Assembly (NCBI RefSeq): GCF_040183065.1
Contig: NC_091127.1
Location: forward strand, 106,610,334-106,674,333
DNA from: Periplaneta americana
Taxonomy: Eukaryota > Arthropoda > Insecta > Blattodea > Blattidae
Reading direction: 5' to 3'
DNA: 64,000 nucleotides
Positions 32,736-43,013 of this stretch are shown here, piece by piece. The notes beneath the pieces were generated by a model. That model saw only the letters and a program-made list of their open reading frames with translations. It ran no database searches and was not told the origin of the DNA. A program made the translations under genes and the position numbers. How positions within the stretch are numbered: position 1 is the first letter of the stretch; the number at the start of each line of letters is the position of its first letter.

Positions 32736-32789
32736 AAAACCTGCAATCTATTCGCCATATTTAACCAGTTTACACACCCCTGATTAGAA

Positions 32790-33285
32790 CGCTATGATAC
32801 CGAGTTCAACCTCTGCTTACTGTACGTACACTCAGAGATACAGATTATTTGTGGAGGGAAAAATGAAGGGGTAGTATATATAATGCCCGCGCGGGAACAT
32901 AGTGCCCATGCCTTATTTAAACTGATCGATTGAAATTATACTTTCATTGATAGATAAATGAACTGACATTTTCATTATTGGGGTATGTAGAGAGTTTTTT
33001 AGGTTTAATTTCCAATATTCAGGGACAACATTCTTTACCTAATTCAACATCGATTTAGACCAAAATATCTCTACCCAAAGTTGAAGTCTTTGATATATAC
33101 AACTTTAACGGACACTTACACATATACGCATCCTAGTACACGACATAGCTCTCCACAGATACACATCATGTACAGTGTGACCCGCCGAAGTGGTGTACAA
33201 CTAGAAAAATGGGTCACAGTCCTGCCATCTATCCGCAATATGCGGAACCCGAATCACGTAAAGTGAAGTGGGTAGGCATTGTATA
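32790..33285. other. no gene recognised
   Basis: The 61-codon ORF at 33081-33266 has no recognisable motif. Confidence 0.45.
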
Positions 33286-33287
33286 GA

Positions 33288-33344
33288 TACATACATACAT
33301 ACATACATACATACATACATACATACATACATACATACATACAT
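33288..33344. repeat. (ATAC)n microsatellite
   Basis: About 14 perfect ATAC units. The YIHT and CMYV repeats in the ORFs on either strand are translation of it. Confidence 0.97.
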
Positions 33345-33349
33345 AAGCT

Positions 33350-34065
33350 ATGTACGTTGTTAGCAAAAGAGGAGATGATACTAAGAGATATACTACTGGA
33401 GCTGAATAACAACTGTGAGCAGTATTGGATGAAGGTAAATGCAAACAAGACGAACATCATGGTTATCGAAAGGAAAGTAGAGAAGGTATGCGTGAGAACT
33501 CAAAGTGAGGTAGTGGAACAAGAAGACAGCTTCAAATACTTGGGATATACTGTAAGCTGCTGCCAAGAAGTCAAAAGGAGGATAGCAATTGCAAAGGAAG
33601 CTTTTAATAGGAAAAGGAGCATTTTCTGCGGACCTTTAAAAAAGAACTAAGGAAAAGATTAGTAAAGTGCTTTTTGTGGATTGTGACATTTTATTGAGCA
33701 GGAATATGGACATTACAATAAATGAAGAGAAGCGACTGAAAGCATTTGAAATGTGGATATGGAGAAGAATGGATTATGTGAAGTGGACAGACAAAATAAG
33801 AAAGGAAGCTGTGTTCAAAAGAGTGCGTGAAGGACTAGTGCTGAAACTGTCAGGAAAAGAAAAAATAAATTGACTGGGTCACTGACTAAGAAGAAATAAT
33901 GAACGGAATCAAAGTTCGGGGAAGAAGAAAATATCAGATGGTAGACAACATTAAGATATATGAATCGCATGCGGACAGTGATAAAAAGATGGAAATTAGG
34001 AAAAATTGGAGAATGTAGAGTTTGCACTGAAATACCTGACTTTGAGCAGAAAACGATGAATGAAA
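33350..34065 (+). pseudogene. LINE (RTE-like) RT C-terminal remnant, plus copy
   Basis: Starts just after the RT active-site region with LLAKEEMILRDILLELNNN and CEQYWMKVNANKT, then a F-KYLGYTVS block, AKEAFNRK, MWIWRRMDYVKWTDKIRKEA and GHWLRR-type remnants to about 33900. Two frameshifts and a stop near 33648 are present. The catalytic core is absent because the copy is 5'-truncated, at the same place as the copy at 61105. The 3' end shows a GATGAATGAAAG tail. It faces the minus copy at 34110, giving a tail-to-tail pair. Confidence 0.8.
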
Positions 34066-34109
34066 GAATAGACCTACATAGCCCATGTATGACTAAAAGC
34101 CCAATCGAT

Positions 34110-35040
34110 GTCATTTCATTCTGTGTTCTGCCCAAGGGCAGGTCTTTCACTGGAAACTCAGCTTTCTCCAGTCTTTCCTATTTTCTGCCTTCCTCTTTGT
34201 TTCTCATATGATCCATATATCTTAATGTTGTGTATCATCTGATATATTCTTCTACCCCAACTCTTCTCTCGTTCACCATGCCTTCCAGTGCATCCTTCAG
34301 TAGGCAGTTTCTTCTCAGCCAGTGACCCAACAAATTCCTTTTCCTCTTCCTGATCAGTTTCAGCACCATTCTTTCTTCATCCACTCTTTCCAACACAGCT
34401 TCATTTCTTATTCTGTCTGTCCACTTCACACTTTTCATCCTTCTCCATATCCACATTTCAAATACTTATTTTCGTTTCTGTTCACTTCGTCGTAATGTCT
34501 ATGTTTCTGCCCCATATAATGCCACACTCCATTTCCTTAATTATTTTTCCACAGGTTCTCAGAAGATGCTCCTTTTTCTACTAAAAGCTTCCTTAGTCAT
34601 TGCTATCCTCCTTTTGACTTAATGGCAGCAGTTCATGTCGCTGCTTATAGTACACCCCAAGTATTTGTAGTTGTCCACTTGCTGTACTGCCTCATTTAGA
34701 ATTCACAAATTTATCTTCTGTATTTTTCTTCCTATGACCATGCTCTTCGTCTTATTTGCATTTATCTTCATCCCATACTGTTCGCAGCTGTCATTCAGCT
34801 CCAGTCGCATATCATTTAGTATCATTTCCTCTTCTGTTAATAACACCATATCACCAGCAAATCTTATGCTCTTTATTCTTCTTCCTCCTACTTTTACACC
34901 TCCCATGTTCTGAAAACCTTTCTTTACTAAATCCTCCAAGTAGATGTTGAACAGGATAGGTGATAAAGGACATCCTTGACATACTCCTCTCCCAATTTCA
35001 CTTCCTTCTGACATTTCTTCTATCCTGACTTTGACTCATT
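34110..35040 (-). pseudogene. LINE (RTE-like) RT remnant, minus copy with mutated active site
   Basis: From 35014 the frame reads GVCQGCPLSPILFNIYLEDL (RT domain 4) and then IRFAGDMVLL, where the catalytic FADD box has become FAGD: the first aspartate of the pair is lost. It continues with EEMILNDMRLELNDSCEQYG and MKINANKTK. A second frame (34456-34235) gives MWIWRRMKSVKWTDRIRNEA and LGHWLRRNCLLKDALEGM. The 3' end is near 34110. Frameshifts between the two parts and the active-site change make it dead. Confidence 0.88.
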
Positions 35041-35044
35041 GTTT

Positions 35045-35650
35045 CATATAAAGATTACTGAACAGTCTTCTCTCTTTCCAATCGATGTAACAACCTCTAA
35101 TCAGAAAGATCAGAAATATGCTATTTTGATTGCCGTAAATCTACAATACGAAACTTGAGACCTCACTTGTCTTTTCGAAGAAATTTTCAAACGATATCAA
35201 GAGAATAAATTTAAATACCTTGTCCTAGACTCGAACCTTGTGAGCCATGTAACTTACCACGTGGCTTGTTTTGTTGAAGCTAAAATAAAAGAGGAGCAGA
35301 AGAAGGATAATGCTGGTGACGTGCCAAACAGTAACGAACGATCCGCGTAGTGACTTGAATTTGTGTCGACACTTGTTTACCTTAAATTTCGAATGTGTCA
35401 GGCGATTCGTGATATAGGAACTTTCACTCTGAACGAAATAAGAAAACATCGCGAGGCTCTGCGTGTTCTTACATGACAGCCATCCACCAGCTTATCATTT
35501 TTTTAACCGTTAGCTAGGCTGTCCAAAAATATACCAAGAAGCAAGGTGCAGAGTGTTCATTACAGTATTAATGACTCTTTTTTTTTTAACTGCTATTAAT
35601 TTACCTGCATATTATGACAAAAGGAGGTTACACAACAGCATGGACGAAAT
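35045..35650. other. no gene recognised
   Basis: Only short ORFs without motifs. A T run lies at 35579-35588. Confidence 0.45.
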
Positions 35651-35789
35651 AATTTATTGCTCATATTAATGGGAGGTACACTTGGTCAAAATGAAACTGG
35701 CCGGACTCTTGAGGAGTTAAAATTTTCTAAGCCCCTTTCTGGTGAGCGCGCAGTTCACTACCGTAAACCTACGTGCGCCGCTTTAGTTC

Positions 35790-36202
35790 ACTCCATAATA
35801 CAAGGCGCTGATTTGGGCTACCTAAAAGCATTCTTCGAATCTCCGTAGATAATTTCTTGTTCTGTCCTTTCTTTTATTTGTTACACCTTGTTTTAGTGTA
35901 ATACAGTCAAATAATTTTGCTTATGTTACTTCGTGTTACAGATAATTACAAAATTAGTGAAAATTTGTGGTTATAATTCCAACAAATGAGGATATATTTT
36001 GTCATCAGAATTATGCTTTTTCTTCTTGTTTGCAATTACTACGTTTAGGCCCTGATGATCACGGATTTAGATTAGTATAATAATCATATTCCCTGTAGCA
36101 CAACTTGCAAATTAATTATTTCCAATTATTTAACCGTCAACTTATTTACTGAATGTTCCTTAGGCAATAGAGTGTAAAGCAGCAGGGATTAATAAAATAA
36201 TT
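35790..36202 (+). mobile_element. SINE family F, copy 1 (degenerate head)
   Basis: From TTCGAATCTCCGTAG (about 35834) the sequence parallels 36289-36651 with about 90% identity by eye, ending AGCAGCAGGGATTAATAA. The tRNA-like head upstream is decayed. The ORF 35657-35848 runs into it and is not recognised. Confidence 0.75.
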
Positions 36203-36229
36203 AACACAGCATTCTAATACGTTCACATC

Positions 36230-36651
36230 CTGCTTGGCGTGGAGCAGTGGTTAAGCTACTTATCTTTTATGCAGACAGTTCGCGTTCGAATCTCCGTAGT
36301 GAATTTTTTGTTGTCCTTTTATTTTTTTACAACTCGTTTTAGTTTAATGTAGTCAAATAAATTTGCTTATGATATTTCATGTTACTTACAGATAATTACA
36401 AAATTGGTGAAAATTTATGGTTATAATTCCAGGAAATCAGGATATAGCCTATATTGTCATCAGAATAATGGTTTCTCTTCTTGTTTATAATTACTACGTT
36501 TAGGCCCTGATGATCACGGATTTAGGTTAGTATACTAATCATATTCCCTGTAGCACAACTTGCAAATTAATTATTGTCAATTATTTAACCATCAACATAC
36601 TTACTGAATATTCCTTAGGCAATAGAGTGTAAAGCAGCAGGGATTAATAAT
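36230..36651 (+). mobile_element. SINE family F, copy 2 (tRNA-like head intact)
   Basis: The head has A box TGGAGCAGTGGTTAAGC and B box GCGTTCGAATCTCC. The body matches copy 1, including GGCCCTGATGATCACGGATT and CATATTCCCTGTAGCACAAC. It lies in direct orientation about 30 bp after copy 1, giving a tandem pair. Confidence 0.8.
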
Positions 36652-36880
36652 TGTGGGATGGTGATGATGAGTGATTTGATAAATTTTACGGATTTATTTT
36701 CCAGCAGCCTATTTCTTAATAGCACATTATTTTTATTTTGTTTCTTATATTGTAATATGAATTTTGAAGTTAATATTTTAAAATGTGTGTGTCATATGGT
36801 GTAGGCCTATACCTAATATTTTGTAGCCCATCGAAAATAGATTGAAATGAATACGGGACTTATTTAATTTTTGCAATGTA

Positions 36881-37269
36881 CAGTAGTGGCAAAAAGAACC
36901 GGACCGACCTTTGTAGCTGATTTCAGAGCCTTATTCACTCCAGACCACGATACACTGGTAACTAAGACTTTCGTGGTTCGAATCCTGCCTGGGAAGGAAA
37001 CTCTTTTTTGTTCCATATTCAAATTTATTCCCAATACTTATCGATTTCAGCGATATTTTACTACTTAATTAACTTATTATTTCCAGAACATGAATATTAC
37101 CAGCAATCGAAAAGTATTGGGAATAAATTTGAATAAGGAACAAGAAAAAGTTTCCTTCCTAGGCAGGATTCGAACCACGAAAGTCTTAGTTACAGTCTAT
37201 CGTGCTCTAGAGTGAATAAGGCTCTGAAATCAGCTACAAGGGTCGGTCCGGCTTTTTTTGCCACTACTG
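36881..37269. mobile_element. TA-flanked MITE, family T, copy 3, with tRNA-like arms
   Basis: Ends CAGTAGTGGCAAAAAGAACC and TTTTTTGCCACTACTG; TA flanks (36879-36880, 37270-37271). Unlike copies 1 and 2 its arms are long inverted repeats (about 150 bp each) that contain GTGGTTCGAATCCTGCC, a pol III B-box-like sequence, once on each strand. Only the terminal 45-50 bp match the other copies. Confidence 0.9.
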
Positions 37270-37271
37270 TA

Positions 37272-37797
37272 CACTCCTCGACACAAAAAATGAGCGATCT
37301 CCTGTAGCCTGAATTTCTTTTAAGTCTCTAATTTACCCCTTGAATATATCTTTCTACTAAATTATTTATAATGATTTGTAAATAGAAATAACAACAAGGA
37401 AACAAACCAAAAGAAAAACAGAGCGGTGTCTTGCACTCATATCCTCTCTTTTACTAAACCGCGATGTGAACCCTGGGTTTCGAGGTAACAGTTACATGTT
37501 CTTAAGAATCATTTGAAACAATGACAACAAATTATTTGAACTCTCCCACCGAATAATATATTGGTTCACGGGTGAAACTAAGTTCTCACGAAGACACACG
37601 AAATTTTCCGAAGGGGACTTAGCCTATGGTTGCTGATCATTTATTTGTGTCTAAGATGATACCTTTGGTTTGCACCAGCCACAACTAGTTACATACAAAT
37701 TCTGTCAGGTAGCCATACGTCACCATGGTTGGCGGGTTATAGCAAACACTGTGCAAGGCGTAACTATAAAATTGAGCACAGCTGTTCTAGAGCTACA
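37272..37797. other. no gene recognised
   Basis: No feature supported. Confidence 0.45.
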
Positions 37798-38159
37798 TAA
37801 GGGCTATACTACACGAACGTTAAAAACGTTGCGTTGACAACGTTCTTTTATAGAAACTTGGTTTTTGGTAATATAATCGCTTATATAATTGCAAGACTAT
37901 ACTACACAAGCGTTAAAAATGTTGCGTTTGGTTGCGTTGCTTCGACGTTGGAAAGTTTCAACGCAGAGGTCTGCGTTGGCAACGCCATTTTTTGCAAACG
38001 TATTCATACTACATGTGCGTCACCAACGCAACGTCAACACCAGACTGGATATTTTGAAGCAAATGCAGTTTTTTACTACCTACTCTTGGTGAGAATGAAA
38101 CCATTTCGAATATACCTCCACCTAAACAAGAAGACATAGCTACCGGATGGTATTATTTC

Positions 38160-38570
38160 TCAGGTTACTTCGGGTCAGGTAAGAGTAATGTAAACGATAA
38201 CCAAACAAAATCGGGACCATCTCTTTGCTCGACAGAGACAGGAAGAAAAGAAAAATCTGAAAATATTCTAGTAACTGCAACAAGGGATATTACAAATATA
38301 TCAGAGAGCGTGGCCATACAAAGACAAGACAGAGAGAATGCCAAGGATGGAAACAAAGCTTTCCTATTATCATTTGTCAAAATCATTGACAATTTACATC
38401 CTGAGCTTGTAATTGAAGCCCGTTTCAAAGTTTCTGAAGTGTTCAGAAACCTGCTTGTCGAGCAGCGGGCAATATCAAGAATGTCCCAATTGTCAGATAT
38501 GTCGCCGTTGAGTGTTATTGCCGATGGTTCAAATGATTCTGAATTCATTGTTAATTTCAGTCAGTACTGA
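38160..38570 (+). pseudogene. BESS-motif accessory protein of the Harbinger element
   Basis: The open frame ends QY* at 38570. Its core NKAFLLSFVKIIDNLHPEL followed by EARFKVSEVFRNLLVEQ matches the BESS interaction motif found in MADF-BESS proteins, which act as the second (DNA-binding/nuclear-import) protein of PIF/Harbinger elements. The MADF part expected upstream is not clearly readable between 37950 and 38160, so the gene is truncated or decayed. Its position between the TIRs of the Harbinger element supports the assignment. Confidence 0.65.
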
Positions 38571-38571
38571 T

Positions 38572-38702
38572 TTCTGCAGTTTGTAATGTTCTTAATTTTC
38601 AACATATTATGCATAAAATATAAATATAATCATTTTCTGCAACTTGTAATGTTTTTAATTTTCAACATATTATGCATAAAATAAAAATATAATCATTACA
38701 AA
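38572..38702 (+). repeat. two-copy tandem repeat, 65-bp unit
   Basis: TTTTCAACATATTATGCATA with flanking TTGTAATGTT and TATAATCATT occurs twice (about 38581-38634 and 38646-38699). Confidence 0.85.
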
Positions 38703-38721
38703 TTAAGGCAAATGTTATTAC

Positions 38722-39660
38722 TTATCTCAATGTTACAACCAGCTTTTCGACAGAATAAATTGATTTCCTCATTACAGTATCAGTTTTCCTAATTTTATGA
38801 GAAATTAAATTCAAAAGATCATCAAAACTTTTTATTGACATTCTGTAATAGAGAAAAAAACTTGTCGGAATACTGTCGGTGACTTTCAAATGCAGTACAC
38901 TGAAACCTCTCTTTAAGGACACCCCCAAAATACGGACACTCCTCATATACGGACAATTTTTATGTCCCAACTGAAATAATCTAGAAATAATGATAAATTT
39001 AACTCTCGTTTACGGACACTCTCAGACACAAACACAGAAAGCTGTTTCACAGTCCTAAAGCTTGCTTTACCTCCTGACTGCGGACAGAACTTGGATTTCA
39101 AGACCTAATGTGTTACAAAAATGGAAATTTTAGTGCAGAAATTCCTTAACATGAAAGAAGACAGTAAGGTCCGCGATCGTGAAATTGTATTCGATGCACG
39201 ATAGGGCTAGTAGGATTATTCTCTTCACTTCAATTAGTTCTGTTTCGAGAGACATGGCACCTGAACGTAAACGTTAAGTTGAAAATAATAAATTACAGTA
39301 CGGCATAGCTGTAGACCTGAAATAAATTTGGATGGCACAGTACTGTATTTTCCTTTTTCGGTCTTATCTACTGTAGTTCAAAGTTGCAAAGAGTTTACGG
39401 TCGTATACTGTATTTAGAATTAAACTACAGTAATACATTTCATTTAAAGCGTGAAGGCATAAATAATGCATATTATAAATTTACTGTTAGATTGGGGAGC
39501 CTCCCTCCCAATAAAGGGCACCTCCCAGATGCGGACAGATTATTACGTCCCTTCGATGTCCGTAAATGAGAGGTTTCACTGTATAAAACTTTCCTGCCGA
39601 AAGTCTCTTAATGTTTGCGGGATGAATTCACCATCTCCTTTTCCTCTTTTTTTGAGACAT
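38722..39660 (-). pseudogene. HARBI1-like transposase N-terminal remnant, split by a MITE
   Basis: Right of the nested MITE the minus frame (39655-39584) reads WWIHPANIKRL and AGKFYTAF. Left of it (38897-38722) it reads ESHRQYSDKFF, then after a frameshift FLYYRMSIKSFDDLLNLI, and TVMRKSIYSVEKLVVTLR. This is the start of Harbinger transposases (R/W-W-HP, GEFHTLF, F..YFRM....FD.LL, ...E+L..TLRYLA). The catalytic DDE domain is missing. Three lesions are visible: MITE insertion, frameshift and 3' truncation. Confidence 0.8.
38898..39581. mobile_element. pogo/Tigger-like MITE nested in the Harbinger element
   Basis: The left end CACTGAAACCTCTCTTTAAG and, on the opposite strand at the right, CAGTGAAACCTCTCATTTAC are inverted repeats of the type common in pogo/Tigger elements. 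TA flanks at 38896-38897 and 39582-39583. GCGGACA/ACGGACA words recur inside both ends. No transposase. Confidence 0.87.
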
Positions 39661-40084
39661 ACTTATAAATTGAACACATAGCAGAGCTACATATGCAACT
39701 TGTATAACATGCTATGCAGTTCTGAAACCAAACACAGCGTCCCTAACGCAACGTGTAGTTTATACATTTTTCATGCGTTACCAACGCCTGTCAACGCAAC
39801 ATTTTTAACGTTCTTGTAGTATAGCCCTAAGAGGATCAACTCTTAATGCCTCATCTAAATCTCTTCTTGCACTTAGTTCCCCTCCTGATTCATGTGTAGT
39901 TTAGTAAACTGAAGGATTATTGCAAAAAGGTGCCAGTTTTAGATTTACTGCAGATCTATGATATTTATAGTGATGATGCAGATCAGATTTCCACAACGTA
40001 CGAGTGTTTCTTGTATTATTTTCTTGGCAGGATTGTTCCTTTAATTGTAATATTTTGTTGGTTATTTTGCGATGATTTATCAAC

Positions 40085-40305
40085 TGCTCCGGTTATCTAG
40101 TATCTGAGTGAGATGAAGGTGATAATGCTAGCAAGATGAGTCCAGAGTCCAGTGCAGAATATTACCCAGAATTTGTTCTTAATGTGTTGAAGGAAAACCC
40201 CGGAAAAACCTCAACCAGGTAACTTGTCCCAACCGGGTTTTGAACCCGAGCTCGGTCGTTTCACGGTCAGACAAACCGCTACTCCACAGCGGTGGACCAT
40301 TAATT
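40085..40305 (-). mobile_element. SINE family G, copy 3
   Basis: Minus strand: tRNA-like head TGGAGTAGCGGTTTGTCTG with B box GGGTTCAAAACCC, then AAGTTACCTGGTTGAGG, CCGGGGTTTTCC and a CTTCATCTCACTCAGATAC 3' part, matching 20889-21176. Confidence 0.88.
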
Positions 40306-40590
40306 GTAATATAAGAAGAATGACTTTTCCGTTTTTAATTATGGTATGAGTTCATGTGATTGTCTGAACTCAAAGTATGGTGATATATCTTCAGTGGTGA
40401 ATTAACCTACATAAAGATCTGTCTGCCCTGACTGTAGTACACTATTTCCAAACTCTTCTTTTTTTCAAAGACATTATTCCCAAAAATTTGTATTCTCAAT
40501 CGTTTTGAATTCCCAATTCTTTAGCATTCAATATTTCTATTCATTTTTTCCAAAGAAATTTGTACCAGCCAAAAAAATACAATTTCTAAC
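40306..40590. other. AT-rich, no feature seen
   Basis: No ORF or repeat recognised. Confidence 0.45.
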
Positions 40591-40593
40591 CTA

Positions 40594-40946
40594 TTGAAAT
40601 CATTTCTGAGACCGAATACTTTCTACGAATATTATGCTCGAGAAAGAAGACGGGCGATACATCCACGGTTTCCTCCACCTTTATGGACTCTCTACCCTAT
40701 GATTTCTTACTACAAGATTTTAGTCGAACCAATAACTTATCTGACGGCTGGCATAACAGATTTCAGGTTGTTGTAGGGCGTTACCACCCAGGTTTCTATA
40801 GATTTTTTAGTGAACTCCATAAAGAACAAGCAACTAGCTCCAACATCTTGAACTTGGTTAGAAATTTGAGAAGTCGCCAAGAAGAAATTCTCGAGCAACG
40901 CTTAAACGTAGTAGGCTATCATTGTGCTGAAATATTAAGAACATGA
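40594..40946 (+). pseudogene. MULE/FLYWCH-type transposase C-terminal fragment
   Basis: One frame gives FYEYYARERRRAIHPRFPPP LW-type sequence (from about 40618); after a frameshift near 40690 the other gives RTNNLSDGWHNRFQVVVGRY and HPGFYRFFSELHKEQA (40713-40832). The R-TN-x-EGWH-x-F ... HP ... F...L..EQ signature follows the catalytic domain in MULE-like transposases and their FLYWCH-linked relatives. Here D replaces the usual acidic E before GWH. No terminal repeats were found nearby. Truncated and frameshifted. Confidence 0.68.
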
Positions 40947-40949
40947 TCG

Positions 40950-41650
40950 CAATATTTTAAGTTATTTACGAGCAATTCGTTACATTTTGTAAATTCTTTG
41001 TTATTATTGTTTATTATGTATTAATAAAATATTGCTCTGGAAAAAATAAAGATTTGGGAAAATTTTAATTGGGATTGCAGTTTTTTGGAAAAACTAATTT
41101 GTTGAAAAATAAACATTGAGAGAAATTGATTGGGAAAACTGTCCCCTACCGTCTGCCTATTATTCCTTTTTGTATCAATGTGTATATCCAAGTTTTAGTC
41201 TCATATAACTCACACGAGGGAAAGACTCATTATCTGACTAAATAGTTTACTAGCCTACTACAAGAACGGAAAAACAACGATACAATAACATTCTTATCTC
41301 CTAAGCATTCCAACGTTCCATTTCTGTAACATCGGTCATTTTGGCTGTTCGCCCATGGACATAAAATATGTAATAGACATCAGAATCATCTTGGTTGCTC
41401 ACTGGACAGATGATGGAGATGTGAACTCTCCTGTTTCATATCCAATAAGGCAGGTTATGCGCAGTTTTCTTCACCGCTTACAAACGATCTGCGTGCTTAT
41501 TCTGGAATATCGCTTGAGGAATTCTGTGCCCATTTTGTTTGTATCTTCGGATCATGTCTATAATAGTTAATTGAGCTGAACAATAAGTGAAACGAAGATA
41601 AAATGCCAAGCTAATTAAAATTATATTTATTATAAAATAATTATTGTTGT
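40950..41650. other. no gene recognised
   Basis: A 71-codon ORF at 41355-41570 shows no family motif. Confidence 0.4.
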
Positions 41651-41654
41651 TGTA

Positions 41655-41815
41655 GCTGTTACAGTTGTTATTTAGTAAACTGTTCGAAGACAGGTTGGAA
41701 CTTCATAAGTGACTGAGGCAACTAAGCCAGGAGACAAAGGGCTGCGTGGCCAGTTCCTTTTCCTCCTCCATTACATACATTGCTGACTAGTAACATGTTT
41801 TACTAATAAGACAAG
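41655..41815 (-). repeat. interspersed repeat family A, copy 4
   Basis: Read on the minus strand: TACATTGCTGACTAGTAAC complement region, GGCCACGCAGCCC, TCTCCTGGCTTAGTTGCC, GTTCCAACCTGTCTTCG. It lacks the CAGTACATCTCAC end. Confidence 0.75.
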
Positions 41816-41832
41816 ATTTATAAAAACGGCTG

Positions 41833-42413
41833 TATCCGTTGTCTTATGATAGTCCTGTGATGTCTCAGTGGTGGTCTTACGTCATGGCGATCCCGTATTT
41901 CTGAGATGTTTAGTGTGTTATCCAATGAATCTCCCTCCCCTATTTGCAGTGGTGTGTCGGATGAAAGGGGAGAATAAGCAGAATAAAAACAGAGACATTG
42001 ACTTGTACCACCTTTTTATATTTATAGTATTTTACAAGTTTAAGTTCAATAGAGTAATTACCATATATTTGATAATCCGAACGAATTGATAGTCCGATCT
42101 ACCCCCGGTCCCTGTCATTTCGGATTATCGAGGTTCTACGTAATATAGACTTCAAAAGCTACACCAAGCAATACAAGATGATGATTAGACTGACTACATA
42201 CTTATCAATTTCTTAATATTAGGCCTACTTTATGTTGGCAGCTTTTAAGTCAATGTCCATCAATTTAGATTTTCTTCTATTTTTTTTTTTTCATTCGTCC
42301 TTTACTTTGAGTGTGTATAAAAGTAAGGACAATATACGTGAAGAGCTGTAATTTATAAACATTATTGAAACTCCTAGGGTATCGTTACCGTACAAGTTAT
42401 TTGAATATTATTA
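41833..42413 (+). repeat. dispersed repeat family B, copy 1
   Basis: CCGTTGTCTTATGATAGTCC starts about 580 bp shared with 53116-53716. The left part (TGATGTCTCAGTGGTGGTC) resembles a tRNA-like SINE head; the middle holds TGATAATCCGAACG and TTCGGATTATCGAGGTTCTA, a Tigger-like terminus. It looks like an old composite element copied as one unit. Confidence 0.8.
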
Positions 42414-42489
42414 ACTTCATGAGTCTCTATTCTTTTTCATACATTTATGTACGTTGTTCGAAATAACCGGCGCTTTGTTCCGCGGCGCG

Positions 42490-43013
42490 CGAAAAATCGA
42501 AAAGAAAAGTATAGAATTTTTAGGAACATTTTGCTGACCTGATGCTCGAAAAATCGATAAGAAAAGCACAGAATTTTGAGGAGCATTTTTCTGACCTGAT
42601 GCTCGAAAAATCGAAAAGAAAAGTAGAGAATTTTGAACATTTTGCTGACCTGATGCTCGAAAATCGAAAATAAAAGTAGAAATTTTGATGAACATTTTGC
42701 TGACTAGATGCTCGAAAAATCGAAAGGAAAGTAGAGAATTTTGAACATTTTGCTGACCTGATGCTCGAAAATCGAAAATGAAAGTAGAGAATTTTGATGA
42801 ACATTTTGCTGATCTGATGCTCGAAAATCGAAAATGAAAGTAGAGAATTTTGATGAACATTTTGCTGACTAGATGTTCGAAAAATCGAAAAGGATAGTAG
42901 GGAATTTTGAGGAACATTTTTCTGACTTGATGCTCGAAAAATCGAAAAAGAAAGTAGAGAATTCTGAGGAACATTTTGCTGACCTGATGCTCGAAAAATC
43001 GAAAAGAAAAGTA
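42490..43013 (+). repeat. 57-bp minisatellite, about 9 copies (left block)
   Basis: The unit begins TCGAAAAATCGAAAAGAAAA, then GTAGAGAATTTTGAGGAAC, then ATTTTGCTGACCTGATGC. Starts recur at about 42545, 42602, 42655, 42711, 42764, 42820, 42877, 42934 and 42990; spacings of 53-57 reflect small deletions. Because 57 is a multiple of three, long ORFs exist on both strands (185 and 165 codons minus, 64 plus). The array resumes at 45639. Confidence 0.93.

Larger units (their letters stand above)
37801..39827. mobile_element. PIF/Harbinger transposon with TAA TSD
   Basis: Ends GGGCTATACTACACGAACG and, reverse-complemented at the right, GGGCTATACTACAAGAACG; the TIRs continue as TTAAAAA.GTTGCGTTGACA. 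TAA flanks at 37798-37800 and 39828-39830 fit the TWA target of the superfamily. Two convergent gene remnants lie inside: a BESS-type ORF (+) and a HARBI1-like transposase start (-). A pogo/Tigger-like MITE (38898-39581) interrupts the transposase. The subterminal region is rich in short CAACGC/GCGTTG motifs. Confidence 0.92.

Noticed and set aside
33229..33460. ORFs with YIHT or CMYV repeats
   Set aside because: Translation of the ATAC microsatellite on both strands.
42490..43013. CRISPR-like array of regular repeats
   Set aside because: Units are contiguous with no unique spacers, and the genome is eukaryotic.
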